From Rubritepida sp. (GTDB taxonomy: Bacteria; Pseudomonadota; Alphaproteobacteria; Acetobacterales; Acetobacteraceae), in contig JALHNW010000012.1 in NCBI GenBank assembly GCA_022843345.1, positions 1 to 15,100 on the forward strand: a stretch of DNA of 15,100 nt, read 5' to 3'. Positions 1-8,831 of this stretch are shown one piece after another. Both the position numbers and the translations under genes were made by a program. How positions within the stretch are numbered: position 1 is the stretch's first letter; the number at the start of each line of letters is the position of its first letter. A model generated the notes under the pieces. That model searched no databases. It had not been told where the DNA came from and saw only the letters and a list, made by a program, of their open reading frames with translations.

Positions 1-2
1 GG

Positions 3-59
3 GCCCGCCAGCGGTCGTTCGACCAGGGGGTCGCGGCGGGGCGCGCGGCGCCGCGCTGA
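3..59 (+). CDS. possible C-terminal fragment of a gene entering from the left edge
   Basis: A rightward frame is open from the window edge and ends in TGA at 57-59, giving 18 residues (ARQRSFDQGVAAGRAAPR). Every codon ends in G or C, which is what real genes elsewhere in this window look like; the other two forward frames at this spot are less biased. A hairpin follows the stop. The piece is too short to identify, and the strand and reading frame are inferred only from codon bias, so it could equally be non-coding. Confidence 0.28.
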   Translation, partial: ARQRSFDQGVAAGRAAPR

Positions 60-67
60 CGCCGACT

Positions 68-93
68 GCGCCCGGACGATCCCGGCCGGGCGC
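68..93 (+). terminator. hairpin after the left-edge fragment
   Basis: There is a perfect 8-bp inverted repeat, GCGCCCGG at 68-75 and CCGGGCGC at 86-93, with a 10-base loop. It lies 8 bases after the candidate stop at 57-59. There is no T tract behind it, so if it ends transcription it would be a weak or Rho-assisted site. A second pair of short inverted repeats (126-131 with 142-147, alternatively 112-118 with 146-152) lies between here and the end of the leftward gene. Confidence 0.22.
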
Positions 94-182
94 GTGACAA
101 TGGGTCGGGGGCTGGGCCACGTCACCCTTTCAAATGGCGGCGAAAGGCCCAGCCCGGTGGATGCCGTCACCGCGCTGCCCGA

Positions 183-1001
183 TCAGGCCGGCGCGGCACC
201 CAGGGATGGGCGCTGGGGATGTCGCGTGGCCATCACCAGTGCGAACAGGCCCGTCGCCAGCAGGGTCCAGGCGCCGGGCCCGGGCACGGCGATGCTGCCG
301 CAATAGCCGCTGTTGCACAGCATGTAGGTCGGCGCGTCGGTGCCCATGGCGCGGACGTCGGAATGGGTGCCGATCATGCCGAAGGGAACGTTGGCGCTGT
401 CCGACAGCGTGTAGACCGCCGCGAAGTTGAAGTGCCCCGCGCTGTCGAGGTTGAGCGTGGGGGTGAAGCCCGGGCTGCCCCAGTCGAACTCCAGCACGAT
501 GCGCCGGGTCGTGGCGTCGTAGGCGGCGTCGCAGCTCACCATCGCCGGGTTGCACCCTTCCTGAAGCAGCGTCTCGGAGATCGTCGGGCTGCCCACCATC
601 GGCGCCGTCAGGAATGAGTCGAGGCCGAACTCGCCGTACCAGCCGGCCTGGACGAAGGTCTCGCCCGGGGAGAGTTCGATCGTCGCGCGTCCCGAGATGA
701 TCGCCGTTGCAGGAGGATCGACCACGCGGGCGATCATGGCCCCCGTCTTGAGGACGGCGCCCAGGCCGGCGGCCGGCGGGGCGATGACGCCGGCGAGGCC
801 GAGCACGTCGCCGGCCGCGCTGACCCAGTAGAGCGCCTCCTTGTAATACGTGTTCTGGCTGAAGCCGAAGCCGAAGAAACTCAGGATCGCCGCATTGGCC
901 GGGGCAGGGACCGCGGCAAGCAGCAACGTCGCCATGGCTGCGGCGGCTGGTCCGAAGCGGCGTCGGGCGGAACGACGTGGCGGTGATGTGAGGTGAAGCA
1001 T
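183..1001 (-). CDS. secreted protein with PEP-CTERM-like C-terminal sorting tail
   Basis: Leftward gene of 272 residues. The start chosen is the ATG at 1001-999, because it opens directly on a signal peptide: a basic stretch (RRSARRR, about 9-15), a hydrophobic Ala/Leu core, then a probable cleavage after ANA (about residue 37). An in-frame ATG at 1097 would put 32 polar residues before the signal peptide and is less likely. GAGAG just upstream can act as a ribosome site. The C-terminus has VPGPGAW (239-245), a hydrophobic helix (about 245-258), then Arg/His residues. This is the layout of PEP-CTERM exosortase substrates, with Gly in place of the usual Glu. The mature part is rich in Gly, Ser and Thr, with four cysteines (150, 157, 229, 234) that could form two disulfides. 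By family analogy the protein is exported and processed by an exosortase, then released or held at the surface. Its specific function is unknown and no exosortase gene is visible here. Confidence 0.82.
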   Translation of the reverse strand: MLHLTSPPRRSARRRFGPAAAAMATLLLAAVPAPANAAILSFFGFGFSQNTYYKEALYWVSAAGDVLGLAGVIAPPAAGLGAVLKTGAMIARVVDPPATAIISGRATIELSPGETFVQAGWYGEFGLDSFLTAPMVGSPTISETLLQEGCNPAMVSCDAAYDATTRRIVLEFDWGSPGFTPTLNLDSAGHFNFAAVYTLSDSANVPFGMIGTHSDVRAMGTDAPTYMLCNSGYCGSIAVPGPGAWTLLATGLFALVMATRHPQRPSLGAAPA

Positions 1002-1156
1002 CGGATCTCTCACTTTTGTTATCGTAACGACAAGGGACGATCGCATTGCCTGCGGAGGAATGGGAAGTGAAGACTCCTTCATTCGGAATGGCGACAAGGT
1101 TTCGCGTACGGACTCTCGCGGGCGACGGGATGTGCAGCATGGCGCTGGCTCACCTG

Positions 1157-1188
1157 CCCTGACGGCCCATCACCTGTGTCCGTCAGGG
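1157..1188 (-). terminator. 9-bp hairpin overlapping the DUF1643 stop codon
   Basis: CCCTGACGG at 1157-1165 and CCGTCAGGG at 1180-1188 are perfect reverse complements separated by 14 bases. The right arm contains the stop codon of the leftward DUF1643 gene (1185-1183). Its position at the very end of that gene suggests transcription termination or protection of the 3' end. There is no T tract in the leftward direction, so the terminator call is tentative. Confidence 0.35.
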
Positions 1189-1734
1189 TCTGGCGGGCCA
1201 CGGCAGCAGGGGCGCGGTCCGCTTCTGGTAGAGCGGGTGCTTGGGCGAACCGTCGCCATTCACCCCGAAGCAGAGCGGCCGCAGCCCCGCCAGCAGCGCC
1301 GCGACCTCGGCGCCGCGCCAGCGCAGGGGCTTGGGCGGCTGGCCCCAGGCCACCACCAGGGGGGCGGCGCGCCTCGCGTGGTGGCGGATGGCGGCGTCGT
1401 TGCCATCTCCCACCGGGTCCTGCACTTCCAGCAGCCGCGCCTTGTCCGTGGCGCGGTAGCCGAAGGCGTTGAGCATCACGCAGCCCCCGCAGCCCCACAG
1501 GTGGCGCGCGCGCCACATCACGCCCTGCACGGTGGGGTCGTCGGCGTCCACGTCCGCGGTGGAGGGGTTCATGCCGATCACCGCCGCCACGCCGGGGCTG
1601 CCGATGGGCAGGCCGTCCCAGCGGCGTTCCAGCCACCAGCGGTGGCGGCGGTCGGGGGAGAAGGCGGCCTCGGAGGCCACGCCCTCGGCCAGGCGCAGGC
1701 GGATTCGGCCGCCGGGGTCGTGCGGGTCGGTCAT
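1183..1734 (-). CDS. DUF1643 domain-containing protein
   Basis: Leftward gene of 183 residues, with ATG at 1734-1732. It carries the conserved blocks of the DUF1643 family in order: an aromatic/basic segment RHRWWLERRW near 30-39, MNPSTAD (55-61), DDPT (65-68), NAFGYRATD (89-97), DPVGDGND (106-113), AWG (129-131) and GVNGDGSPKHPLY (157-169). Length fits a complete single-domain member. The family has no established biochemical role to my knowledge; its dense polar motifs (NPSTAD, HPLY) suggest a small enzyme or nucleotide-binding protein, which is inference. No signal peptide or membrane segment is seen, so it is probably cytoplasmic. The ribosome site is weak. The gene points away from tRNA-Leu and toward the secreted-protein gene, 181 bases before that gene's start, and ends in a hairpin. 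Confidence 0.88.
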   Translation of the reverse strand: MTDPHDPGGRIRLRLAEGVASEAAFSPDRRHRWWLERRWDGLPIGSPGVAAVIGMNPSTADVDADDPTVQGVMWRARHLWGCGGCVMLNAFGYRATDKARLLEVQDPVGDGNDAAIRHHARRAAPLVVAWGQPPKPLRWRGAEVAALLAGLRPLCFGVNGDGSPKHPLYQKRTAPLLPWPARP

Positions 1735-1744
1735 GGCGTCAGTC

Positions 1745-1773
1745 TTGGCGCGGGGGTGATTCCAGTCTAGACG
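1745..1773 (+). promoter_or_regulatory. candidate sigma-70 promoter of tRNA-Leu (and perhaps tig)
   Basis: TTGGCG at 1745-1750 and TAGACG at 1768-1773 are separated by exactly 17 bases, and the tRNA begins 28 bases after the -10 element. The same spacing and similar hexamers precede the other two tRNA genes in this window. The upstream gene reads the other way, so a rightward promoter is expected here. Confidence 0.5.
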
Positions 1774-1797
1774 CCGCGTTCCAGCCGGGAACGCGGC
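1773..1797. repeat. perfect 10-bp inverted repeat in the tRNA-Leu leader
   Basis: GCCGCGTTCC at 1773-1782 and GGAACGCGGC at 1788-1797 are exact reverse complements around a 5-base loop. The repeat begins at the last base of the candidate -10 box and ends 4 bases before the mature tRNA. It could be a hairpin in the tRNA precursor or a protein-binding site over the transcription start. Confidence 0.7.
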
Positions 1798-1801
1798 AGA
1801 C

Positions 1802-1886
1802 GCGGGCGTGGTGGAATTGGCAGACACGCTGGATTTAGGTTCCAGTGGCGCAAGCCGTGGGGGTTCAAGTCCCTCCGCCCGCACCA
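1802..1886 (+). tRNA. tRNA-Leu (anticodon UAG)
   Basis: An 85-base class II tRNA. The acceptor arm GCGGGCG (1802-1808) pairs perfectly with CGCCCGC (1876-1882), followed by discriminator A and an encoded CCA (1884-1886). The anticodon stem CTGGA/TCCAG encloses loop TTTAGGT, placing the anticodon TAG at 1836-1838. A long variable arm (GGC-GCAA-GCC) and the T-loop GTTCAAGTC are present, as expected for leucine. It reads CUA and, by wobble, other CUN codons. tig follows 40 bases downstream without an obvious terminator between them. Confidence 0.97.
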
Positions 1887-1926
1887 CCCGGACACCCCAG
1901 CCAACGGATTGAATGGATAGCGCGCG

Positions 1927-3249
1927 ATGCAGGTGACGGAGGTTGCGAACGAGGGTCTGAAGCGGGCCTACACGGTGGTGGTGCCCGCCGCCAGCATCGC
2001 CGCGCAGAAGGACAAGCGCCTGGCCGAGCTGGCCAAGGACATGACCCTCCCCGGCTTCCGCCCCGGCAAGGTGCCGCAGAAGGTGGTGCAGGCCCGCTAC
2101 GGCCAGGCCGTGATGGGCGAGGTGCTGGAAGCCTCGGTGAACCAGGCCTCGGGCGACGTGGTGAAGCAGCACAACCTGCGCCCCGCCCTGCAGCCCAAGA
2201 TTGAGCTGGTGAACTTCGCCGACGGCGCCGACCTCGAGTTCCGCATGGACATCGAGCTGCTGCCCGAGATCCCCATGCCCGACTTCTCGGCCATCAGCCT
2301 GACGCGCCTGAAGGCCACCCCGGCCGACGAGGCGGTGCAGGAGGCGCTGGACACGCTGAGCCGGCGCAACGCCACCCTGTCCGAGGTCGAGCCGCGCGCG
2401 GCCGCCAAGGGCGAGGTTCTGGTCTGCGACTTCGTCGGCCGCATCGGCGGCGAGGAGTTCCAGGGCGGCGCCGCCACCGACATGCCGATCGAGGTCGCCG
2501 GCCCCGGCTTCATCCCCGGCTTCACCGAGCAGCTGGAGGGCATGGCCCCGGGCGAGGAGCGCATCGTCAAGGTCGCCTTCCCGGCCGAGTACGGCGCCGC
2601 CGAGCTGGCCGGCAAGGACGCCGAGTTCACCGTCACGGCGAAGGCGCTGAAGACCTACAGCAAGCCCGCGCAGGATGACGAGTTCGCCAAGGGCATGGGC
2701 CTGGAGTCCATGGAGCAGCTGCGCACCCGCGTCACCGAGATGCTCCAGGCCGAGTACGACGCCGGCGCGCGGATGGCGGTGAAGCGCAAGCTGCTGGACG
2801 CGCTGGCCGACGCCGCGAGCTTCCCGGTGCCGGAAGGCATGGTGGAGAACGAGTTCAACCAGATCTGGCAGCGCGTCGAGGCCGACATGAAGGCCGGCAA
2901 GCTGGACGGCGACGACGCCGGCAAGGACGAGGCGACGCTGAAGGCCGACTACCGCGCCATCGCCGAGCGGCGCATCCGCCTGGGCCTGCTGATCTCCGAG
3001 ATCGGGCGGACCAACTCCATCGAGGTGCCGCGCGAGGAGCTGTCCAACGCGCTGCGCCAGGAAGTGAGCCGCTATCCGGGGCAGGAGAAGCAGGTCTTCG
3101 AGTTCTTCCAGAAGAACCCGCAGGCGATGGAGAACCTGCGCTCGCCGATCTTCGAGGAGAAGGTGGTGGACTTCATGCTGGAGCTGGCCAAGGTGGAGAC
3201 GCAGGACGCGACCCCCGAGGAGATCCAGAAGGCCGCTTCCGGCGAGTGA
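1927..3249 (+). CDS. tig: trigger factor, ribosome-associated chaperone and prolyl isomerase
   Basis: Encodes 440 residues, the usual length for trigger factor. It binds at the ribosomal exit tunnel and shields nascent chains in the cytoplasm. The N-terminal domain (about 1-115) holds the ribosome-docking signature GFRPGKVP (43-50). An FKBP-type prolyl isomerase domain follows (about 161-241, with GFIPGFTEQLEG at 194-205). The helical C-terminal domain that forms the substrate-binding arms runs from about 250 to 440. The start MQVTEVANEGLKR matches the conserved trigger-factor beginning, although the Shine-Dalgarno sequence before it is poor. tRNA-Leu lies just upstream with no clear terminator between, so a shared transcript is plausible. 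A strong terminator follows the gene, separating it from clpP. Location beside clpP and clpX is a widespread bacterial arrangement. Confidence 0.98.
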   Translation: MQVTEVANEGLKRAYTVVVPAASIAAQKDKRLAELAKDMTLPGFRPGKVPQKVVQARYGQAVMGEVLEASVNQASGDVVKQHNLRPALQPKIELVNFADGADLEFRMDIELLPEIPMPDFSAISLTRLKATPADEAVQEALDTLSRRNATLSEVEPRAAAKGEVLVCDFVGRIGGEEFQGGAATDMPIEVAGPGFIPGFTEQLEGMAPGEERIVKVAFPAEYGAAELAGKDAEFTVTAKALKTYSKPAQDDEFAKGMGLESMEQLRTRVTEMLQAEYDAGARMAVKRKLLDALADAASFPVPEGMVENEFNQIWQRVEADMKAGKLDGDDAGKDEATLKADYRAIAERRIRLGLLISEIGRTNSIEVPREELSNALRQEVSRYPGQEKQVFEFFQKNPQAMENLRSPIFEEKVVDFMLELAKVETQDATPEEIQKAASGE

Positions 3250-3271
3250 GCCGGCTGGGCTGAGGCATCGG

Positions 3272-3310
3272 AAACCCCCGTGCGGCGGAAGCGGCATGGG
3301 GGTTTTCTTT
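3272..3310 (+). terminator. intrinsic terminator of tig
   Basis: Arms AAACCCCCGTGC (3272-3283) and GCATGGGGGTTT (3294-3305) form a 12-bp stem with one G-T pair and a 10-base loop. It is followed by a T-rich tail (TTTT, C, TTT) from 3303 to 3310. It begins 22 bases after the tig stop, the classic form of a Rho-independent terminator. Confidence 0.9.
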
Positions 3311-3380
3311 AACCACCGGAAGCCCACATTGTGGCGGATGGAGGACGGTGTCCCGGGCACGATTCGCCGGGGCCGCCCGC

Positions 3381-3406
3381 CGCCCGCGCCCATCCCGGGG
3401 CGGGCG
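3381..3406 (+). promoter_or_regulatory. GC-rich hairpin in the clpP leader
   Basis: CGCCCGCGCC (3381-3390) can pair with GGGGCGGGCG (3397-3406) with one mismatch in ten and a 6-base loop. It sits about 8 bases before the purine-rich ribosome site of clpP. Such a stable structure next to the ribosome site could affect translation, but high-GC leaders fold readily by chance. A short palindrome CCACA-T-TGTGG lies further upstream at 3324-3334. I could not pick a convincing promoter for clpP. Confidence 0.3.
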
Positions 3407-3428
3407 ACCCGAGACGGGAAGACAGGCA

Positions 3429-4073
3429 ATGCGGGACCGCGATCCGGTCGAAATCTACTCCAACTCGCTGGTTCCGATGGTGGTGGAGCAATCCAGCCGC
3501 GGCGAGCGGGCCTATGACATCTATTCGCGCCTGCTGAAGGAGCGGATCATCTTCCTGACCGGCGCCGTGTACGACCAGGTGTCTTCCCTGATCTGCGCGC
3601 AGCTGCTGTTCCTGGAAAGCGAGAACCCGAACAAGGAGATCTCGTTCTACATCAACTCCCCGGGCGGGGTGGTTTCGGCTGGCCTCGCGATCTACGACAC
3701 CATGCAGTACATCCGCAGCCCGGTGAGCACCGTGTGCATCGGCATGGCGGCCTCCATGGGCTCGCTGCTGCTGACGGCGGGTGCGGCGGGCAAGCGATTC
3801 GCGTTGCCGAACGCGCGGGTGATGGTGCACCAGCCCTCGGGCGGGGCGCAGGGCCAGGCGACGGACATCGAGATCCAGGCGCGCGAGATCCTGACGCTGC
3901 GGCGCCGGCTGAACGAGATCTACGTGAAGCACACGGGCCAGCCGGTGGAGGCCATCGAGGCCAAGCTGGAGCGCGACAGCTACATGTCGGCCGAGGAGGC
4001 GCTGGCTTTCGGGCTGATCGACCAGGTGGTGGACCAGCGGCCGGTTCCGGCGGCGGACCCCGTCAAGGCCTGA
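3429..4073 (+). CDS. clpP: ATP-dependent Clp protease proteolytic subunit
   Basis: Encodes 214 residues, normal for ClpP, the serine peptidase that forms a two-ring barrel and degrades proteins fed by ClpX or ClpA. The catalytic triad is visible: Ser109 in GMAASMGS, His134 in RVMVHQP, and Asp183 in ERDSYMS. The conserved YINSPGG strand (74-80) is present. The start is the ATG at 3429, because [10 protein letters not shown] is how alphaproteobacterial ClpP usually begins and GGAAG lies about 10 bases upstream. An in-frame ATG at 3348 would add 27 Arg/Pro-rich residues and is judged to be leader sequence. clpX follows after 151 bases. Family members are often heat- or stress-regulated, but no sigma-32-type promoter could be recognised. 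Confidence 0.98.
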   Translation: MRDRDPVEIYSNSLVPMVVEQSSRGERAYDIYSRLLKERIIFLTGAVYDQVSSLICAQLLFLESENPNKEISFYINSPGGVVSAGLAIYDTMQYIRSPVSTVCIGMAASMGSLLLTAGAAGKRFALPNARVMVHQPSGGAQGQATDIEIQAREILTLRRRLNEIYVKHTGQPVEAIEAKLERDSYMSAEEALAFGLIDQVVDQRPVPAADPVKA

Positions 4074-4081
4074 TCCCGTCG

Positions 4082-4100
4082 GGGCCTGATGCCCAGGCCC
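4082..4100. repeat. inverted repeat 1 in the clpP-clpX gap
   Basis: GGGCCTG (4082-4088) and CAGGCCC (4094-4100) form a perfect 7-bp stem with a 5-base loop. It starts 9 bases after the clpP stop codon and is the first of three hairpins in this gap. Confidence 0.5.
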
Positions 4101-4110
4101 TGATGTTCCC

Positions 4111-4140
4111 GGAACGTCCCGTGAATGGACGTTCCCTTTC
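4111..4140 (+). terminator. hairpin 2 after clpP, possible attenuator or terminator
   Basis: GGAACGTCC (4111-4119) and GGACGTTCC (4127-4135) are perfect 9-bp complements with a 7-base loop, followed by the pyrimidine tract CTTTC. GTTCC at 4105-4109 could compete for the same GGAAC, giving an alternative small stem. The T tract is weak, so full termination is doubtful; partial termination or 3'-end stabilisation is possible. Confidence 0.42.
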
Positions 4141-4157
4141 CCCCGGGCCTCCGGGGG
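4140..4157. repeat. inverted repeat 3 in the clpP-clpX gap
   Basis: CCCCCGG (4140-4146) and CCGGGGG (4151-4157) form a perfect 7-bp stem with loop GCCT. A TAGAAT sequence at 4161-4166 directly downstream resembles a -10 box for clpX, but no good -35 element accompanies it at the right distance. Confidence 0.45.
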
Positions 4158-4224
4158 GTCTAGAATGTGACCGACGCGCCCCGGCCGCGGGACGTACCGC
4201 CCGCCGGGGGCGCGAGGAGTGGCG

Positions 4225-5481
<1,257 letters not shown>

Positions 5482-5486
5482 TGCGG

Positions 5487-5509
5487 CCGGCCCTGGAAAG
5501 CGGGGCCGG
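5487..5509 (+). terminator. weak hairpin after clpX
   Basis: CCGGCCC (5487-5493) and GGGCCGG (5503-5509) form a perfect 7-bp stem with a 9-base loop, 5 bases after the clpX stop. There is no T tract. It may end or attenuate the clpX transcript ahead of lon, but readthrough into lon is equally possible. Confidence 0.3.
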
Positions 5510-5599
5510 GCGTGACCAAATGATGAACGCGAACCCGTGGCCGGGCGGGGCGTGCCTTCTGGGGCGCCCTTCCCGCCGACTGTCCCTTGAGAGGTCCCC

Positions 5600-7996
<2,397 letters not shown>

Positions 7997-8002
7997 CCGG
8001 AT

Positions 8003-8033
8003 GGGGGAGGGGGCCGCGGTCCCCTCCCTTTCC
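8003..8033 (+). terminator. intrinsic terminator of lon
   Basis: GGGAGGGG (8005-8012) pairs perfectly with CCCCTCCC (8021-8028) across an 8-base loop. Two further G-T pairs (8003-8004 with 8029-8030) extend the stem, and a short TTTCC tail follows. It starts 6 bases after the lon stop codon. The short T tract makes it moderately rather than fully convincing. Confidence 0.72.
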
Positions 8034-8092
8034 GATTCAGGGGCTTGCGGCGCAAACCCAATGTTTTCCTGGGAAATCCGCGCATGCTTTGG

Positions 8093-8120
8093 TTGACGGG
8101 CCTGGAAAGCGGCGATTAGT
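8093..8120 (+). promoter_or_regulatory. candidate promoter of hupB
   Basis: TTGACG at 8093-8098 is a near-consensus -35 element. ATTAGT (8115-8120, 16-base spacing) or GATTAG one base earlier could be the -10 element, though each matches only about half of the consensus. It would give a leader of roughly 65 bases. The inverted repeat GCGGCGAT (8109-8116) with ATCGCCGC (8129-8136) overlaps the -10 region. Lying between the lon terminator and hupB, this supports independent transcription of hupB. Confidence 0.45.
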
Positions 8121-8191
8121 GTCCGCCGATCGCCGCGCGGGGGAATCGGTCCCCGGCCGGCATGAGCCGAGAGAAGGGGGAGGTTTTCCCG

Positions 8192-8467
8192 ATGAACAAG
8201 CAGGATCTGGTGGCGGTCGTCGCCGAGAACGGCGAGATGTCGAAGGCCAAGGCCGGCGAGGTGCTGGACGCGGTGTTCGACGCGATCACCCAGGCGCTGT
8301 CGAAGAAGGGCGGCGAGGTCCGGCTGGTCGGCTTCGGCACCTTCAGCACGAGCAAGCGCAAGGCCGGCAAGGGCCGCAACCCGCGCACGGGCGAGGAGAT
8401 CAAGATCCCCGCTTCCACCACCGTGCGCTTCAAGGCCGGCAAGGGCCTGAAGGACGCGGTGAACTGA
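8192..8467 (+). CDS. hupB: DNA-binding protein HU
   Basis: Encodes 91 residues, the standard HU length. HU dimers bend and compact DNA without strong sequence preference. The N-terminal helical dimerisation part (MNKQDLVAVVA to about 40) is followed by VGFGTF (46-51) and the beta-arm GRNPRTGEEIKIPAS (61-75). Pro64 is the residue that intercalates between base pairs. The ATG at 8192 is chosen because MNKQDLV is the conserved HU start and GGGGAGG (8177-8183) lies 8 bases upstream. An in-frame ATG at 8162 would place that ribosome site inside the gene. It lies behind lon, a common arrangement, but has its own candidate promoter and a strong terminator. HU rather than IHF is favoured by the short termini and overall sequence. 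Confidence 0.97.
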   Translation: MNKQDLVAVVAENGEMSKAKAGEVLDAVFDAITQALSKKGGEVRLVGFGTFSTSKRKAGKGRNPRTGEEIKIPASTTVRFKAGKGLKDAVN

Positions 8468-8488
8468 GGCGTCTCGCACGCCACGGAG

Positions 8489-8514
8489 AAGCCGGCCTGC
8501 GGGCCGGTTTTTTT
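8489..8514 (+). terminator. intrinsic terminator of hupB
   Basis: Arms 8489-8497 and 8502-8510 form a 9-bp stem (core GCCGGCC/GGCCGGT, one G-T pair) with loop TGCG. Seven T residues follow from 8508 to 8514. It begins 21 bases after the hupB stop and is a textbook Rho-independent terminator. Confidence 0.94.
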
Positions 8515-8521
8515 GTGCCCT

Positions 8522-8550
8522 TTGCGCGGGCGGCCGCGGGGCGGTAAAGC
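8522..8550 (+). promoter_or_regulatory. candidate promoter of tRNA-Val
   Basis: TTGCGC (8522-8527) and TAAAGC (8545-8550) are separated by 17 bases. The tRNA starts 9 bases after the -10 element, so the leader would be only a few bases. It lies directly after the hupB terminator, where a new promoter is needed. Confidence 0.45.
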
Positions 8551-8559
8551 CTCCGGCGG

Positions 8560-8635
8560 GGGCGCTTAGCTCAGCTGGGAGAGCGCCTGCCTTACACGCA
8601 GGATGTCGGCGGTTCGATCCCGTCAGCGCCCACCA
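8560..8635 (+). tRNA. tRNA-Val (anticodon UAC)
   Basis: A 76-base tRNA. The acceptor arm GGGCGCT (8560-8566) pairs with AGCGCCC (8625-8631), followed by discriminator A and an encoded CCA (8633-8635). The anticodon stem CCTGC/GCAGG encloses loop CTTACAC, with anticodon TAC at 8593-8595. The D-arm (TAGCTCAGCTGGGAGAG) and T-loop TTCGATC are normal. It reads GUA and, by wobble, other valine codons. Six T residues (8636-8641) follow the CCA and may help end the transcript. Confidence 0.97.
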
Positions 8636-8655
8636 TTTTTTCCCCGGCCCTCGCG

Positions 8656-8684
8656 TTGACAGGACGGGGCAGGGGCCGTAAACG
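8656..8684 (+). promoter_or_regulatory. candidate promoter of tRNA-Asp
   Basis: TTGACA (8656-8661) is a perfect -35 consensus, and TAAACG (8679-8684) follows after exactly 17 bases. The predicted transcription start is a few bases before the tRNA at 8699. This is the best sigma-70-type match in the window. Confidence 0.65.
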
Positions 8685-8698
8685 CCGGTCCACGCTGC

Positions 8699-8775
<77 letters not shown>

Positions 8776-8801
8776 GTGTTTCCCTACAAGCATGGTCCTG
8801 T

Positions 8802-8831
8802 TTGCGCGGCGCAAGCTGTTGCGGCTGTAAG
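8802..8831 (+). promoter_or_regulatory. candidate promoter and palindrome upstream of nuoA
   Basis: TTGCGC (8802-8807) and TGTAAG (8826-8831, four of six consensus bases) are 18 bases apart. The -35 element is half of a perfect palindrome, TTGCGC-G-GCGCAA (8802-8814), which could be a regulator site. A 7-bp hairpin GCGGGGC/GCCCCGC (8893-8899 and 8905-8911) lies in the resulting leader of about 110 bases. The promoter call is tentative; the operon could also be read from the tRNA promoter. Confidence 0.33.

Noticed and set aside
94..617. Forward open frames opposite the secreted-protein gene
   Set aside because: They have no sensible protein character, whereas the reverse strand has a complete signal peptide and sorting tail.
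1002..1097. An earlier in-frame ATG for the secreted protein at 1097
   Set aside because: It would place 32 polar residues before the signal peptide and would run through the AT-rich stretch that is more likely to be the promoter.
1802..1886. tRNA-Leu as the attachment site of an integrated element
   Set aside because: No integrase, direct repeat of the tRNA 3' end or foreign-looking gene follows; the next gene is tig, a core gene.
3348..3428. An earlier in-frame ATG for clpP
   Set aside because: It would add 27 Arg/Pro/Gly-rich residues not typical of ClpP, and the ATG at 3429 begins the conserved sequence with a ribosome site at the right distance.
1735..3429. A minus-strand open frame upstream of the DUF1643 gene running through tRNA-Leu and tig
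   Set aside because: It is antisense to tig and tRNA-Leu. The phrase EGLEPPRLAPLEPKSSVSANSTTPA is antisense translation of tRNA-Leu, not a real protein. The true DUF1643 start is at 1734.
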